A stretch of DNA of 64,000 nt, from NCBI RefSeq assembly GCF_001544575.2, contig NZ_FCNY02000013.1, positions 146,374-210,373 on the forward strand, given 5' to 3'. The DNA comes from Caballeronia cordobensis. Its GTDB lineage: Bacteria; Pseudomonadota; Gammaproteobacteria; Burkholderiales; Burkholderiaceae. Positions 49,867 to 59,001 of this stretch are shown here, piece by piece. Every line of letters begins with the position of its first letter. The stretch's first letter is position 1. The notes under the pieces were generated by a model. The model saw only the letters and a program-made list of their open reading frames with translations. It ran no database searches and was not told the DNA's origin. Made by a program: the position numbers and the translations under genes.

Positions 49867-51378
49867 TCAATCGCCCGTATACACCACGCGATACGGCCGG
49901 CCGATCTTCTCCCATTCCATCGCTTCCTGCACGAGGCTGTAATCGGTGAGCGGATTATTGGCCACCCATTCGTTGGGCAGATGCACCTCGAAGCCGCCGC
50001 CCGCCCGTTTCACCTCGATGCCCGGCAGCCCGACATCCGTGCGCCGGCGCGACAAGAGCGCCGCAAGCCGCAGACAGAACAGCAGCGTCCAGTCGATGTC
50101 GCGCGCCTGCGCGATCTTGCCGAGCTTGCCCGCGTGGCCGAGCACGAGCGCCGCGAGCCGGGCCTGATCGGTGCGCGAGAAGCCGGGCATGTCGGCGTTG
50201 CTCGCGATATACGCGGAGTGCTTGTGATAGGCGCTATGCGCGATCGACAGGCCGATCTCGTGCAGCGACGCCGCCCACGCGAGGAACATGCGGTTTTCCT
50301 CGCGCACGTCTTCGTCGGGCTCGCCGAGCTGATCGTAGAAACTGATCGCCAGTTCGCCGATACGCTCCGCCTGCGCGGCATCCACGCCATAGCGGCGCTT
50401 GAAGCCTTCGACCGTCACGGTGCGCATGTCCTGATGCTGCGAGCGCCCGAGCAGGTCGTACAGCACGCCGAGCCGCAAGGCGGCGTCGGTGGTATCGGCG
50501 TATTCAACGCCCAGTTCCTCGAACACGCCGAGCATGATCGACAGGCCGCCCGCGAGCACCGGCACGCGATCCGGCTTGAGCGCGACGAGCTTCAGCCGGT
50601 TCACGTTCTCGGCCTTGATGAGCGCGCGCTTGAGCCGCTCCAGGCCGACGCGCGAAATGCCGTGCGTGACGTCGGGATCGTTGAAGCCGTTCGCCTCGAT
50701 CAGCTCCGCGAGCGCGCGCGCCGTGCCCGACGAACCGATCGCCTGATCCCAGCCCGTCTGCTTGTATTCGCGCGAAATGATCTGAATCTCGCGCTTGGCG
50801 GCGAGCTCGGCCTGGCGCATGGTGTATTCGTCGACATTGCCGGCCGGGAAGAACTGGCGGCTATGGCTCACGCAGCCGATATACAGGCTCTCCATGTGGA
50901 TCGGCGTGTAATGCGAGCCGATGATGAACTCCGTCGAGCCCCCGCCGATATCGACCACGAGCCGCTTGCCCGCGCTCGCCGGCACCGAATGCGCGGCGCC
51001 CGCGTAGATGAGGCGCGCTTCCTCGCGCCCGGCGATGACTTCGATCGGAAAGCCGAGCGCGCTTTCCGCCTCGACGAGAAAGTCGTGGGCGTTTTTTGCG
51101 ACGCGCAAGGTATTGGTGGCGACGGCGCGCACCTGATCGGGATGAAAATCGCGCAGACGTTCGCCGAAGCGCTTCAGCGCATCCCAGCCGCGCACTTGCG
51201 ATGCGCGGTCGAGCATCTTGTCCTTCGAGAGTCCGCCGCCGAGCCGCACGGGCTCGCGCAGCGCGTCGACCTGATAGATCTGGCTGCCGGCGGGCGTTTC
51301 CTCGACCCGGCCGACGATCAACCGGAAGCTGTTCGATCCGAGGTCGACCGCGGCAAGAAGATGGGGATGTGTGACCAT
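49867..51378 (-). CDS. ppx: Exopolyphosphatase (Ppx/GppA family)
   Basis: Removes terminal phosphate from polyphosphate; may also act on pppGpp. 503 residues of the ASKHA/actin-like fold: phosphate-1 motif AVDLGSNSFRLIVG near 10-23, NTLRVAKNA, ViaGREEARLIYAGAAH, phosphate-2 VVDIGGGSTEFIIG near 143-156, and a C-terminal HD-like region. Divergent from ppk1 with a 264-bp shared upstream region, so polyphosphate making and breaking are set back to back. Ppx rather than GppA is favoured by length and by ppk next door. Confidence 0.92.
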   Translation of the reverse strand: MVTHPHLLAAVDLGSNSFRLIVGRVEETPAGSQIYQVDALREPVRLGGGLSKDKMLDRASQVRGWDALKRFGERLRDFHPDQVRAVATNTLRVAKNAHDFLVEAESALGFPIEVIAGREEARLIYAGAAHSVPASAGKRLVVDIGGGSTEFIIGSHYTPIHMESLYIGCVSHSRQFFPAGNVDEYTMRQAELAAKREIQIISREYKQTGWDQAIGSSGTARALAELIEANGFNDPDVTHGISRVGLERLKRALIKAENVNRLKLVALKPDRVPVLAGGLSIMLGVFEELGVEYADTTDAALRLGVLYDLLGRSQHQDMRTVTVEGFKRRYGVDAAQAERIGELAISFYDQLGEPDEDVREENRMFLAWAASLHEIGLSIAHSAYHKHSAYIASNADMPGFSRTDQARLAALVLGHAGKLGKIAQARDIDWTLLFCLRLAALLSRRRTDVGLPGIEVKRAGGGFEVHLPNEWVANNPLTDYSLVQEAMEWEKIGRPYRVVYTGD

Positions 51379-51561
51379 CGGAGATCCGGAAATCGTGAAG
51401 TGGGGAAAGGCACTGTCACAGCGGCGCTGTTGCAGCGCACGAATTCTATTCTATGCCGCCGCGGCGCGCGCCCGCTCGGAGCCGTACGCGGCTTATCCGA
51501 AAATCGCGCGTGCGCGCTAGCGACGCTATCCGCATAATGAGTAGAATTCGTGAAAATCGTT

Positions 51562-51590
51562 CTGTCATAAAAAACACATGATACTGTGAG
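51562..51590 (+). promoter_or_regulatory. Pho-box-like repeats upstream of ppk1
   Basis: Three half-sites spaced 11 bp apart, CTGTCAT, AACACAT and CTGTGAG (51562, 51573, 51584), resemble the PhoB consensus of CTGTCA-type heptamers with 4-bp AT-rich spacers (AAAA, GATA). They end 52 bp before the ppk1 ATG. PhoB is encoded in the same block. Confidence 0.7.
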
Positions 51591-51642
51591 AACATCTGAG
51601 AGCTTCCTTGCCCATCTGATCGAGACACCCTCCCTCCCCCCG

Positions 51643-53706
51643 ATGTCCATACGCTATCCGTTATTCAACCGCGAACTGGGCATTTTAGGTTTCAACGAGC
51701 GCGTCCTCGCGCAAGCCGCCGACACGACGGTTCCCTTGCTTGAACGCCTGCGATTCATTTGCATCACGAGCAGCAACCTCGACGAATTCTTCGAAGTCCG
51801 TATGGCGGGTCTGCAAGAACAGATGCGCGACAACCCCGGCTCGCTGTCGCCGGACGGCATGTCGTTGCAGCACGTCTACGACCTGGTTTCGGAGCGCGCG
51901 CAGCGCCTCGTGCGCCAGCAGTATTCGATGCTGCACGACATCGTGCTGCCCGCGCTCGAAATGGAAGGCATCTACTTTCACGGCGCGGAAGACTGGACCG
52001 AGCAGCAGACCGCGTGGGCGCGCGACTACTTCTACAACGAGCTTTTGCCGGTGCTCACGCCGATCGGGCTCGATCCCGCGCATCCGTTTCCGCGGGTGTT
52101 GAACAAGAGTCTGAACTTCGTTGTCGAACTGGAAGGCACGGACGCTTTCGGCCGCCAGGCGATGATGGGCATCGTGCAGGCGCCGCGCGCGCTGCCGCGC
52201 CTCGTGCGCATGCCCGAGGCGCTGTCGGGTTATCCGCATGGCTTCGTGCTGCTCAGCTCGTTCATGCAGCACTTCGTCAACGAACTGTTTCCTCATCTCG
52301 TCGTGCGCAGTTGCAACCAGTTCCGCATCACGCGCAACAGCGAGCTTTTCGTCGATGAAGACGAGATCACCAATCTGCGCGTCGCGCTGCAAGGCGAATT
52401 GCCCGCGCGGCATCTGGGCAATGCGGTGCGGCTCGAAGTGTCGGCGGAAACGCCGCCGCATCTCGTGCGGCGTCTGCTGGACGAAGGTCAGTTGAGCGAG
52501 CGCGATGTGTATCGCGTGAACGGGCCGGTCAATCTCGTGCGTCTGATGCAGTTGCCCGAGATGGTGGACCGGCCGGACCTCAAGTTCGTGCCGCATATTC
52601 CTTCGGTGCCGAAGGCGATCGCGAACACGTCGAATCTCTTCGACGCGATCGATCAGGGCGATATCCTGCTGCATCACCCGTACGAGAGTTTTCAGCCGGT
52701 GCTCGAACTGCTGCTGCAGGCCGCGAAAGATCCGCAAGTCGTTGCGATCAAGCAGACGATCTACCGCACCGGCACCGATTCCCCGTTGATGGATGCGCTC
52801 ATGCAGGCCGCGCGCAACGGCAAGGAAGTGACGGTCGTCGTGGAACTGCTTGCGCGCTTCGACGAAGAGACGAACATCAACTGGGCGTCGCAGCTCGAAG
52901 CGGTGGGCGCGCATGTGGTGTATGGCGTGGTCGGCCACAAGTGCCATGCGAAGATGATGCTGATCGTGCGGCGCGTATCGCAGGGCGGCAAGCTCGTCCT
53001 GAAGCGTTATGCGCATCTGGGCACGGGCAACTATCATCCGCGCACGGCGCGTCTTTATACCGACTTCGGCTTGATGACTTCGGATCAGGAGATGTGCGAA
53101 GACGTGCATCACGTCTTTCAGCAGTTGACGGGAATCGGCGGAGAGATTCCTTTGAATCAGCTATGGCAGTCGCCGTTCACGCTGCACGCGAAGCTCATCG
53201 ACGCGATTCGCGCCGAGGCCGAGCATGCGCGCGCGGGCCGGCGAGCGCGGATCGTCGCGAAGATGAATGCCCTGCTGGAGCCTACGGTGATTGCCGCGCT
53301 TTACGAGGCGTCGCATGCGGGCGTGAAGATCGATCTGATCGTGCGGGGCGTGTGTTCGCTGAAGCCGGGGGTCGAGGATCTTTCGGAGAACATCACAGTT
53401 CGGTCGATCGTCGGGCGGTTTCTCGAACATCATCGCATCTTCTATTTTTATGCTAATGGCAAGGAAGATGTGTTTCTGTCCAGCGCGGACTGGATGGATC
53501 GGAACTTCTTCCGGCGCGTGGAAGTGGCGTTTCCGATTCGCGATCGGCGGTTGAAGCGGCGGGTTATTGCCGAGGGCTTGTCGGTTTGTCTTGGGGATAA
53601 TCAGTCGGCGTGGGTTATGCAGAGTGATGGGCATTATCGGAAGCGGAGGCCGGGGAAGGCTATTCGCAATGCGCAATTGGGGTTGTTGGCTAAGTTTTGT
53701 TCTTGA
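51643..53706 (+). CDS. ppk1: Polyphosphate kinase 1
   Basis: Polymerises the ATP gamma-phosphate into polyphosphate. 687 residues from MSIRYPLFNRELGILGFNERV; a GTG 19 codons upstream lies inside the leader after the Pho box. The N-terminal, head and two PLD-like catalytic domains are present. The autophosphorylated His is probably His458 in YAHLGTGNYHP, with a second catalytic His in LEHHRIFYFYANG (596 or 597). IKQTIYRTGTDSPLMDAL is near 380. From about 53440 to the stop the coding strand turns rich in G and T (81 of 120 bases in 53581-53700 against 33 of 60 in 52081-52140), as at the end of iolD, and the same repeat element follows. Confidence 0.95.
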   Translation: MSIRYPLFNRELGILGFNERVLAQAADTTVPLLERLRFICITSSNLDEFFEVRMAGLQEQMRDNPGSLSPDGMSLQHVYDLVSERAQRLVRQQYSMLHDIVLPALEMEGIYFHGAEDWTEQQTAWARDYFYNELLPVLTPIGLDPAHPFPRVLNKSLNFVVELEGTDAFGRQAMMGIVQAPRALPRLVRMPEALSGYPHGFVLLSSFMQHFVNELFPHLVVRSCNQFRITRNSELFVDEDEITNLRVALQGELPARHLGNAVRLEVSAETPPHLVRRLLDEGQLSERDVYRVNGPVNLVRLMQLPEMVDRPDLKFVPHIPSVPKAIANTSNLFDAIDQGDILLHHPYESFQPVLELLLQAAKDPQVVAIKQTIYRTGTDSPLMDALMQAARNGKEVTVVVELLARFDEETNINWASQLEAVGAHVVYGVVGHKCHAKMMLIVRRVSQGGKLVLKRYAHLGTGNYHPRTARLYTDFGLMTSDQEMCEDVHHVFQQLTGIGGEIPLNQLWQSPFTLHAKLIDAIRAEAEHARAGRRARIVAKMNALLEPTVIAALYEASHAGVKIDLIVRGVCSLKPGVEDLSENITVRSIVGRFLEHHRIFYFYANGKEDVFLSSADWMDRNFFRRVEVAFPIRDRRLKRRVIAEGLSVCLGDNQSAWVMQSDGHYRKRRPGKAIRNAQLGLLAKFCS

Positions 53707-53754
53707 TTTTTTTTGAATCGCGGGATCCCGTAAGTTAGTTTTCTGGTTTGATCG

Positions 53755-54361
53755 CCGGATCCCGTTTTCTTGTTGGTTTATTAGCACTGCCCCTCCCCGG
53801 GGCGGGGGTAACTTTCTTTGCTGCTGCAAAGAAAGTCACCAAAGAAAGCAGCTTTGTCACCGCCCGCGGTCACACGCAGTTTGGCCATTTTTCTCCTCGG
53901 GGAACGGCCCTCGCCTAAAGAGTGCCCTCACAGGCCCAACCGGGCTTGGATCGCGCACGGTCTGTCGCATCGCGCCGCTTAACCAACGGGTACAGCCATT
54001 TCAAGTTCCAGCCCGCTTCGCGGCCGATGGGTTCATCGGGTGCGCGAGTGCACTCGTGTTCGCTGGTTTCCCTCGCATGCCCAACGGCAGCGCGAAGCGC
54101 TGTGCCGAAGCTATTTTGTGCTGAACCAGCGCGTTCAAAGTTATGGCTTGTCAGACCGTGTGCGATCCAAGCCCGGTTGGGTTTATGAGGGCACTCTTTA
54201 GGCGAGGGCCATTCCCCGAGGAGAAAATTGGCCAAACTGCGTGTGACCGCGGGCGGTGACAAAGCTGCTTTCTTTGGTGACTTTCTTTGCAGCAGCAAAG
54301 AAAGTTACCCCCGCCCCGGGGAGGGGCAGTGCTAATAGACCGACACGAATACGGGATCCGG
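53755..54361. repeat. Inverted-repeat element, copy B (fills the ppk1-phoR gap)
   Basis: 607-bp unit. The ends CCGGATCCCGT/ACGGGATCCGG, then the same ~190-bp terminal inverted repeats as copy A (left about 53771-53964, right about 54152-54346). The core (about 53965-54151) matches the core of copy A in reverse orientation, with divergence in its middle. The TIR interior contains short hairpins built on CTTTCTTTGC/GCAAAGAAAG. An additional GGGATCCC lies at 53722, just outside. It holds no transposase. Here the element separates two convergent genes, ppk1 and phoR. Confidence 0.85.
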
Positions 54362-54378
54362 TGGCAAAAAAAACCCAA

Positions 54379-55692
54379 TCAAGCCGCCAACGACTTCCTC
54401 AAAGCCGTCCGCGAAGCGGGAAATCTAACAACAAACGTACTCCCCCTTCCAACTTCACTCTTAACATCAAGCTCGGCATTATGCCGCTGCAACACATGCT
54501 TGACGATAGCCAGCCCCAACCCAGTCCCCCCGGTATCCCGCGACCGGCTCCGATCCACGCGATAGAACCGCTCCGTCAACCGCGGAATATGCTCCGCAGG
54601 AATCCCAAGCCCGCTATCCCGCACGGCAAAAACCGCACGATCCTTCATGCGCTGCCACGAAACCTCGATGGCCCCGCCATCCGGCGTATACCGCACCGCG
54701 TTAGTCACGAGATTGCCAAGCGCACTCATCACTTCAGTCTCGGCCCCGGCGACGGTCAACGCATCATCGCTTTGAAACGAAATCCGATGCCGCCCGTTCG
54801 ACAGGTTATTGGCATCGTCTTCCAGATGCCGCATCACCGCGCGCATGTCGAGCAACTCATCGCCCGGCGGACGCATATCGCCTTCGAGATTCGCGAGCAC
54901 GAGCAAGTCCCGCACGATGTTCTGCATGCGCGACGCCTGCTGCTCCATCATGTCGAGATAACGCATGCGGTCCGCTTCGTCGAGCGGCAACTCGCGCATC
55001 GTTTCGAGAAAGCCGGACAAGACCGTGAGCGGCGTCTTCAACTCATGCGAAACATTGGCGACGAAATCGCGGCGCATCGAGTCCGTGCGCTCCAGTTCGG
55101 TGATGTCCTGCGTGAGCAGCAGCTTGCGGTTCTCGCCATACGGAAACACCTGCACCGATACCGTGTACTTGCGATGCACGCCCATGCCGCGCATCACGAG
55201 CATCTCTTCGTAATGATGCGCGTTCAGATAACGCACGAAGTCCGGATTGCGCACGAGATGCGTGATGTGCTGGCGCAAGTCGCGCTTGGCATCGAGCCCG
55301 AAGTGCTCCTCGGCGATCGCGTTGCACCACTCGATCTGATCGTGATCGTCGAGCATCGCCACACCGTTCGGCGAGGCCTGGATCGCCTGAATGAAGCGCG
55401 CATGCTGTTGCTCGACCTGACGCACTTGCGCGTGCCAGCGCTTCGCGAGCTTGTGCAGACGGTAATAGATTTCGCCCCAGATGCCGAGCGCACTCGGCAC
55501 CTCGCCATAGACCGGCGCTTCGAGCAGACGCCACAGGCGCTGCATGTGATAGGTAACGAAAAAGCCCTGCACGACGAGCATGAGCACCGCAAAGGCGAGC
55601 GCCACGCGCACGCCCGCGAATGCACCGATCGCCGCGCTTAACGCGGCGAGCAGCGCGAGGGACACGATGGCACGCGTCCAGATGATGTTCAT
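54379..55692 (-). CDS. phoR: Phosphate-regulon sensor histidine kinase
   Basis: 437 residues. Two N-terminal membrane helices (about 7-45) without a large periplasmic loop, as in PhoR; PAS domain about 95-200 (AIQASPNGVAMLDDHDQIEW); H box VANVSHELKTPL with phospho-acceptor His216; N box NLVTNAVRYTP; G boxes DSGLGIP and GGTGLGLAIVKHVL. It senses phosphate through the Pst transporter and PhoU rather than directly. Its 3' end, next to the repeat element, is unusually rich in G and T on its own coding strand, equivalent to A+C on the plus strand (81 of 120 in 54361-54480). Downstream of phoB by 48 bp. Confidence 0.94.
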   Translation of the reverse strand: MNIIWTRAIVSLALLAALSAAIGAFAGVRVALAFAVLMLVVQGFFVTYHMQRLWRLLEAPVYGEVPSALGIWGEIYYRLHKLAKRWHAQVRQVEQQHARFIQAIQASPNGVAMLDDHDQIEWCNAIAEEHFGLDAKRDLRQHITHLVRNPDFVRYLNAHHYEEMLVMRGMGVHRKYTVSVQVFPYGENRKLLLTQDITELERTDSMRRDFVANVSHELKTPLTVLSGFLETMRELPLDEADRMRYLDMMEQQASRMQNIVRDLLVLANLEGDMRPPGDELLDMRAVMRHLEDDANNLSNGRHRISFQSDDALTVAGAETEVMSALGNLVTNAVRYTPDGGAIEVSWQRMKDRAVFAVRDSGLGIPAEHIPRLTERFYRVDRSRSRDTGGTGLGLAIVKHVLQRHNAELDVKSEVGRGSTFVVRFPASRTALRKSLAA

Positions 55693-55740
55693 GTTGTCGG
55701 TGTGTCTAGATGACGTTGATGCGGCAAGTCGAAGCGGAAC

Positions 55741-56442
55741 TCAGGCGCTTTTGGCAAGCCGGTAACCGCTGCCGCGCACCGTTTCGATCATAGCATCGCA
55801 GCCCGCGGGCTTGAGCGCGGCGCGCAGACGCTTGATATGCACATCGACCGTACGCTCTTCGACGAACACGTGATCGCCCCACACCTGATCCAGCAATTGC
55901 GTGCGGCTATGCACGCGCTCCGGATGCGTCATGAAGAAATGCAGCAGACGGAATTCGGTCGGGCCGAGATCGAGCTTGATATCGTTGCCCGAATGACTCG
56001 CTGCCACACGGTGCGTCGCCGGATCGAGCCGCAAGCCGTTGATCGCGACCACGTCTTCGGTGAGCTGCGGCGCGCGCCGGCGCAGAACCGCCTTGATGCG
56101 CGCCATCAGTTCCTTCGGCGAGAACGGCTTCGTCACGTAATCGTCCGCGCCGATCTCGAGGCCGAGCACCTTGTCCTGCTCGTCGCCGCGCGCCGTCAGC
56201 ATGATGATCGGAATATGCTTCGTGCGCTCGTTGTTGCGCAGCTCGCGCGCGAACGCGATGCCCGACTTGCCCGGCAACATCCAGTCGAGCAGGACGAGAT
56301 CGGGCAGCACGTCGCTGATCAGGTTTTGCGCCTGTTCCGCGTTATAGGCGCGAATCGGGCAATGTCCCGCATGCTGAAGATTCACCGAAATCAATTCGGA
56401 GATCGCGGGTTCGTCTTCGACGACGAGGATACTGCTGGGCAT
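55741..56442 (-). CDS. phoB: Phosphate-regulon response regulator
   Basis: 233 residues, OmpR family. Receiver domain 1-120 with acidic pocket EDEPAI, phospho-acceptor Asp53 in VLLDWMLPG, and Lys in VTKPFSPKELM. The winged-helix DNA-binding domain (about 130-230) contains FRLLHFFMTHPERVHSR and the recognition helix EERTVDVHIKRLR. The ATG at 56442 is preferred (AGAGG six bases upstream) over a GTG two codons earlier. It binds Pho boxes such as those proposed before pstS and ppk1. 50 bp from phoU. Confidence 0.95.
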   Translation of the reverse strand: MPSSILVVEDEPAISELISVNLQHAGHCPIRAYNAEQAQNLISDVLPDLVLLDWMLPGKSGIAFARELRNNERTKHIPIIMLTARGDEQDKVLGLEIGADDYVTKPFSPKELMARIKAVLRRRAPQLTEDVVAINGLRLDPATHRVAASHSGNDIKLDLGPTEFRLLHFFMTHPERVHSRTQLLDQVWGDHVFVEERTVDVHIKRLRAALKPAGCDAMIETVRGSGYRLAKSA

Positions 56443-56492
56443 CGGCACCTCTTGACCTTTTCCTTGAGTTAAAACGATTGCTCGGCAACGAA

Positions 56493-57197
56493 TCAGCTCA
56501 ACGCCTCGCGTTCGAGCTGATCGCGCGAGATGTGACGCACGTCCGTGCCCTTCACGATGTAGATGATGAACTCGGCGATGTTCTTCGCGTGATCGCCGAT
56601 GCGCTCCACCGCCTTCGCGATGAACAGATAGTCGAGGCCCGCCGAAATGGTGCGCGGATCTTCCATCATGTACGTCACGAGCTTGCGCACGAAGGCGCGG
56701 AATTCATCGTCGATAGCCTTGTCGTCGCGCACGATCTGCGCTGCCGCCACCGTGTCCAGACGCGCGAACGCATCGAGCGCGCGGCGCAGGATCGACACCG
56801 CCATCTCGCCCGAGAGCTTGATTTCCGCGATGTTCACCGTGCGGCCCGCGCCGTCTTCGTTGATGCGTTTCACGCGCTTGGCGATCTTCTCGGCTTCGTC
56901 GCCGGCGCGCTCCAGATTCGTGATCGTCTTCGAGATCGCCATCAACAGGCGCAGGTCGCGCGCAGCCGGCTGACGGCGCGCGATGATGTTGCTGCACTCT
57001 TCGTCGATCTCGACTTCCATCGTGTTCAGACGCACTTCGGCCGCGATCACCTGATCGGCGATGCCGATGTCGAACTCGTTCAACGCCTGCATCGCCGCGA
57101 TGATCTGCGACTCGACGAGACCGCCCATTTCCAGCACTTTCGACGACACCGCGTTGAGGTCGGCGTCGAACTGGCTCGAAAGATGTTTATCGGACAT
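56493..57197 (-). CDS. phoU: Phosphate-signalling protein PhoU
   Basis: 234 residues, two PhoU three-helix repeats. The metal-binding E/DXXXD motifs are in the family region of RAGDEAEKIAKRV near 100 and ERIGDHAKNIAEF near 205. Links Pst transport activity to PhoR signalling on the cytosolic face of the membrane. AAGGAG lies seven bases before the ATG. Forty bp downstream of pstB and on the same operon. Confidence 0.94.
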   Translation of the reverse strand: MSDKHLSSQFDADLNAVSSKVLEMGGLVESQIIAAMQALNEFDIGIADQVIAAEVRLNTMEVEIDEECSNIIARRQPAARDLRLLMAISKTITNLERAGDEAEKIAKRVKRINEDGAGRTVNIAEIKLSGEMAVSILRRALDAFARLDTVAAAQIVRDDKAIDDEFRAFVRKLVTYMMEDPRTISAGLDYLFIAKAVERIGDHAKNIAEFIIYIVKGTDVRHISRDQLEREALS

Positions 57198-57237
57198 ATT
57201 TGCTCCTTAAAGCCTTTCCGTTTCACCCGTCCGGCGA

Positions 57238-58098
57238 TCAGCCGAAGCGGCCCGTGATGTAGTCTTCCGTCTCCTTGCGGGCCGGCTTGATGAAGATCTT
57301 TTCGGTGTCGCCGAACTCGATCAATTCACCCAGGTACATATAGGCAGTGTAGTCCGAACAACGCGCCGCCTGCTGCATGTTGTGCGTGACGATCACGACC
57401 GTGTAATCGCTCTTCAATTCGGCGATCAGCTCTTCGATGCGGCCCGTCGAGATCGGATCGAGCGCCGAGCACGGCTCGTCGAGCAACAGCACTTCCGGAC
57501 GGATCGCGATACCGCGCGCAATGCACAAACGCTGCTGCTGACCGCCCGACAGACCGTAGCCGCTCTGCTGCAGCTTGTCCTTCACTTCGGTCCAGAGTGC
57601 GGCTTTCGTGAGCGCCCATTCGACGCGATCGTCCATTTCCGAGCGCGAAAGCTGCTCGAACATCTTCACGCCGAACGCGATGTTGTCGTAGATCGACATC
57701 GGAAACGGCGTCGGCTTCTGGAACACCATGCCGACACGCGCGCGCAGCAGCGAAATGTCGCGCGTCGTGTCGAGCAGGTTCGCGCCGTCCATCAGGATCT
57801 CGCCTTCCGCGCGCTGCTCCGGATAGAGCGCGTACATCTTGTTGAAGGTGCGCAAAAGCGTGGATTTGCCGCAACCCGACGGCCCGATGAAAGCCGTGAC
57901 CTTCTTCTCGGGAATGCGCAGGTTGATGTTCTTCAGCGCGTGATACTTGTTGTAGAAGAAGTTGAGGTTCTTCACCTCGATCTTCGGCCTGATCGAATCC
58001 GCCGGCTGCGAGGCGTGCGTGGGGCGCACGCTGCCGGGAACCGGACCGCGTTCGATCTGCTTTTCCTGGTGGTTGACACCGCTTTCGACCATATTCAT
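57238..58098 (-). CDS. pstB: Phosphate ABC transporter ATPase
   Basis: 286 residues. After a ~35-residue N-terminal extension (SGVNHQEKQIERGPVPGSVR) the NBD begins KIEVKNLNFFYNKYHAL. Walker A GPSGCGKSTLLRTFNKMYAL near 73-92 with the PstB-type downstream NRM-like region, signature LSGGQQQRLCIARGIA near 184, Walker B VLLLDEPCSALDP, and switch His in VTHNMQQAARC. GGAG precedes the ATG by about eight bases. Fifteen bp after pstA. Confidence 0.95.
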   Translation of the reverse strand: MNMVESGVNHQEKQIERGPVPGSVRPTHASQPADSIRPKIEVKNLNFFYNKYHALKNINLRIPEKKVTAFIGPSGCGKSTLLRTFNKMYALYPEQRAEGEILMDGANLLDTTRDISLLRARVGMVFQKPTPFPMSIYDNIAFGVKMFEQLSRSEMDDRVEWALTKAALWTEVKDKLQQSGYGLSGGQQQRLCIARGIAIRPEVLLLDEPCSALDPISTGRIEELIAELKSDYTVVIVTHNMQQAARCSDYTAYMYLGELIEFGDTEKIFIKPARKETEDYITGRFG

Positions 58099-58113
58099 GG
58101 AATCACTCCACCC

Positions 58114-59001
58114 TTATTTCTTCGAGAAGATCGCGCGCGCCAGGATATTCAGACCCAGCACACCGAGCGTAATCAGGAACACACCGGCCCACGCGAGCGA
58201 TTGCCACTGCGGGAACGGACTCATCGCGAACTTGTAGATCGTCACCGGCAGGTTGGCCACCGGCTGATTCATGTCCCACGAGAAAAACTGATTCGACAGC
58301 GCCGTGAACAGGAGCGGCGCGGTTTCGCCGGCGATGCGCGCCACCGCCAGCAGCACGCCCGTCACGATGCCGCCGATCGACGCCTTCAGCGTGATCGACA
58401 TCACCATCTTCCACTTCGGCGTGCCGAGCGCGAACGCGGCCTCGCGCAGCGCGTTCGGCACGAGCTTCAGCATGTTCTCGGTCGTGCGGATCACGATCGG
58501 AATCTGCAGCAGCGCCAGCGCAATCACGCCCGCCCAGCCGGAAAAGCGGCCCATCTTCGCGACGACGAGCGCATACACGAACAGACCGACGACGATCGAA
58601 GGCGCCGACAGCAGAATGTCGTTGATGAAGCGCGTGACGTTCGCGAGCCAGCGCTTCTGGCCGTATTCGGCGAGATAGACGCCCGCGAGAATGCCGAGCG
58701 GCGTGCCGACGAAGGTGGCGAGCACGACGAGCATCAGCGAGCCGACGATCGCGTTGGCGAGACCGCCGCCATCGGTGTTCGGCGGCGGCGTCGATTGCGT
58801 GAACAGATCGACCGACAAACCGCCGATGCCGAGCTTGAGCGTCGTGAAGAGAATCCACACGAGCCAAATGAGACCGAAGGCCATGGCGGCGAGCGACAGC
58901 GTCAGCGCGACCGCATTGGTGCCGCGGCGGCGGCTTTGCAGCTTCTGGCGCGTGGCCTGCAGGCGCTTCGGGTCCTGATTGAAGGTAGCGGGACGGCTCA
59001 T
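58114..59001 (-). CDS. pstA: Phosphate ABC transporter permease PstA
   Basis: 295 residues with about six membrane segments; the N-terminal cytosolic basic stretch (LQATRQKLQSRRRGTNAVAL) precedes the first helix. The inner-membrane component signature ALREAAFALGTPKWKMVMSIT lies near 185-205. Its ATG overlaps the pstC stop by one base (TAATG). Pairs with PstC to form the phosphate channel. Confidence 0.94.
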   Translation of the reverse strand: MSRPATFNQDPKRLQATRQKLQSRRRGTNAVALTLSLAAMAFGLIWLVWILFTTLKLGIGGLSVDLFTQSTPPPNTDGGGLANAIVGSLMLVVLATFVGTPLGILAGVYLAEYGQKRWLANVTRFINDILLSAPSIVVGLFVYALVVAKMGRFSGWAGVIALALLQIPIVIRTTENMLKLVPNALREAAFALGTPKWKMVMSITLKASIGGIVTGVLLAVARIAGETAPLLFTALSNQFFSWDMNQPVANLPVTIYKFAMSPFPQWQSLAWAGVFLITLGVLGLNILARAIFSKK

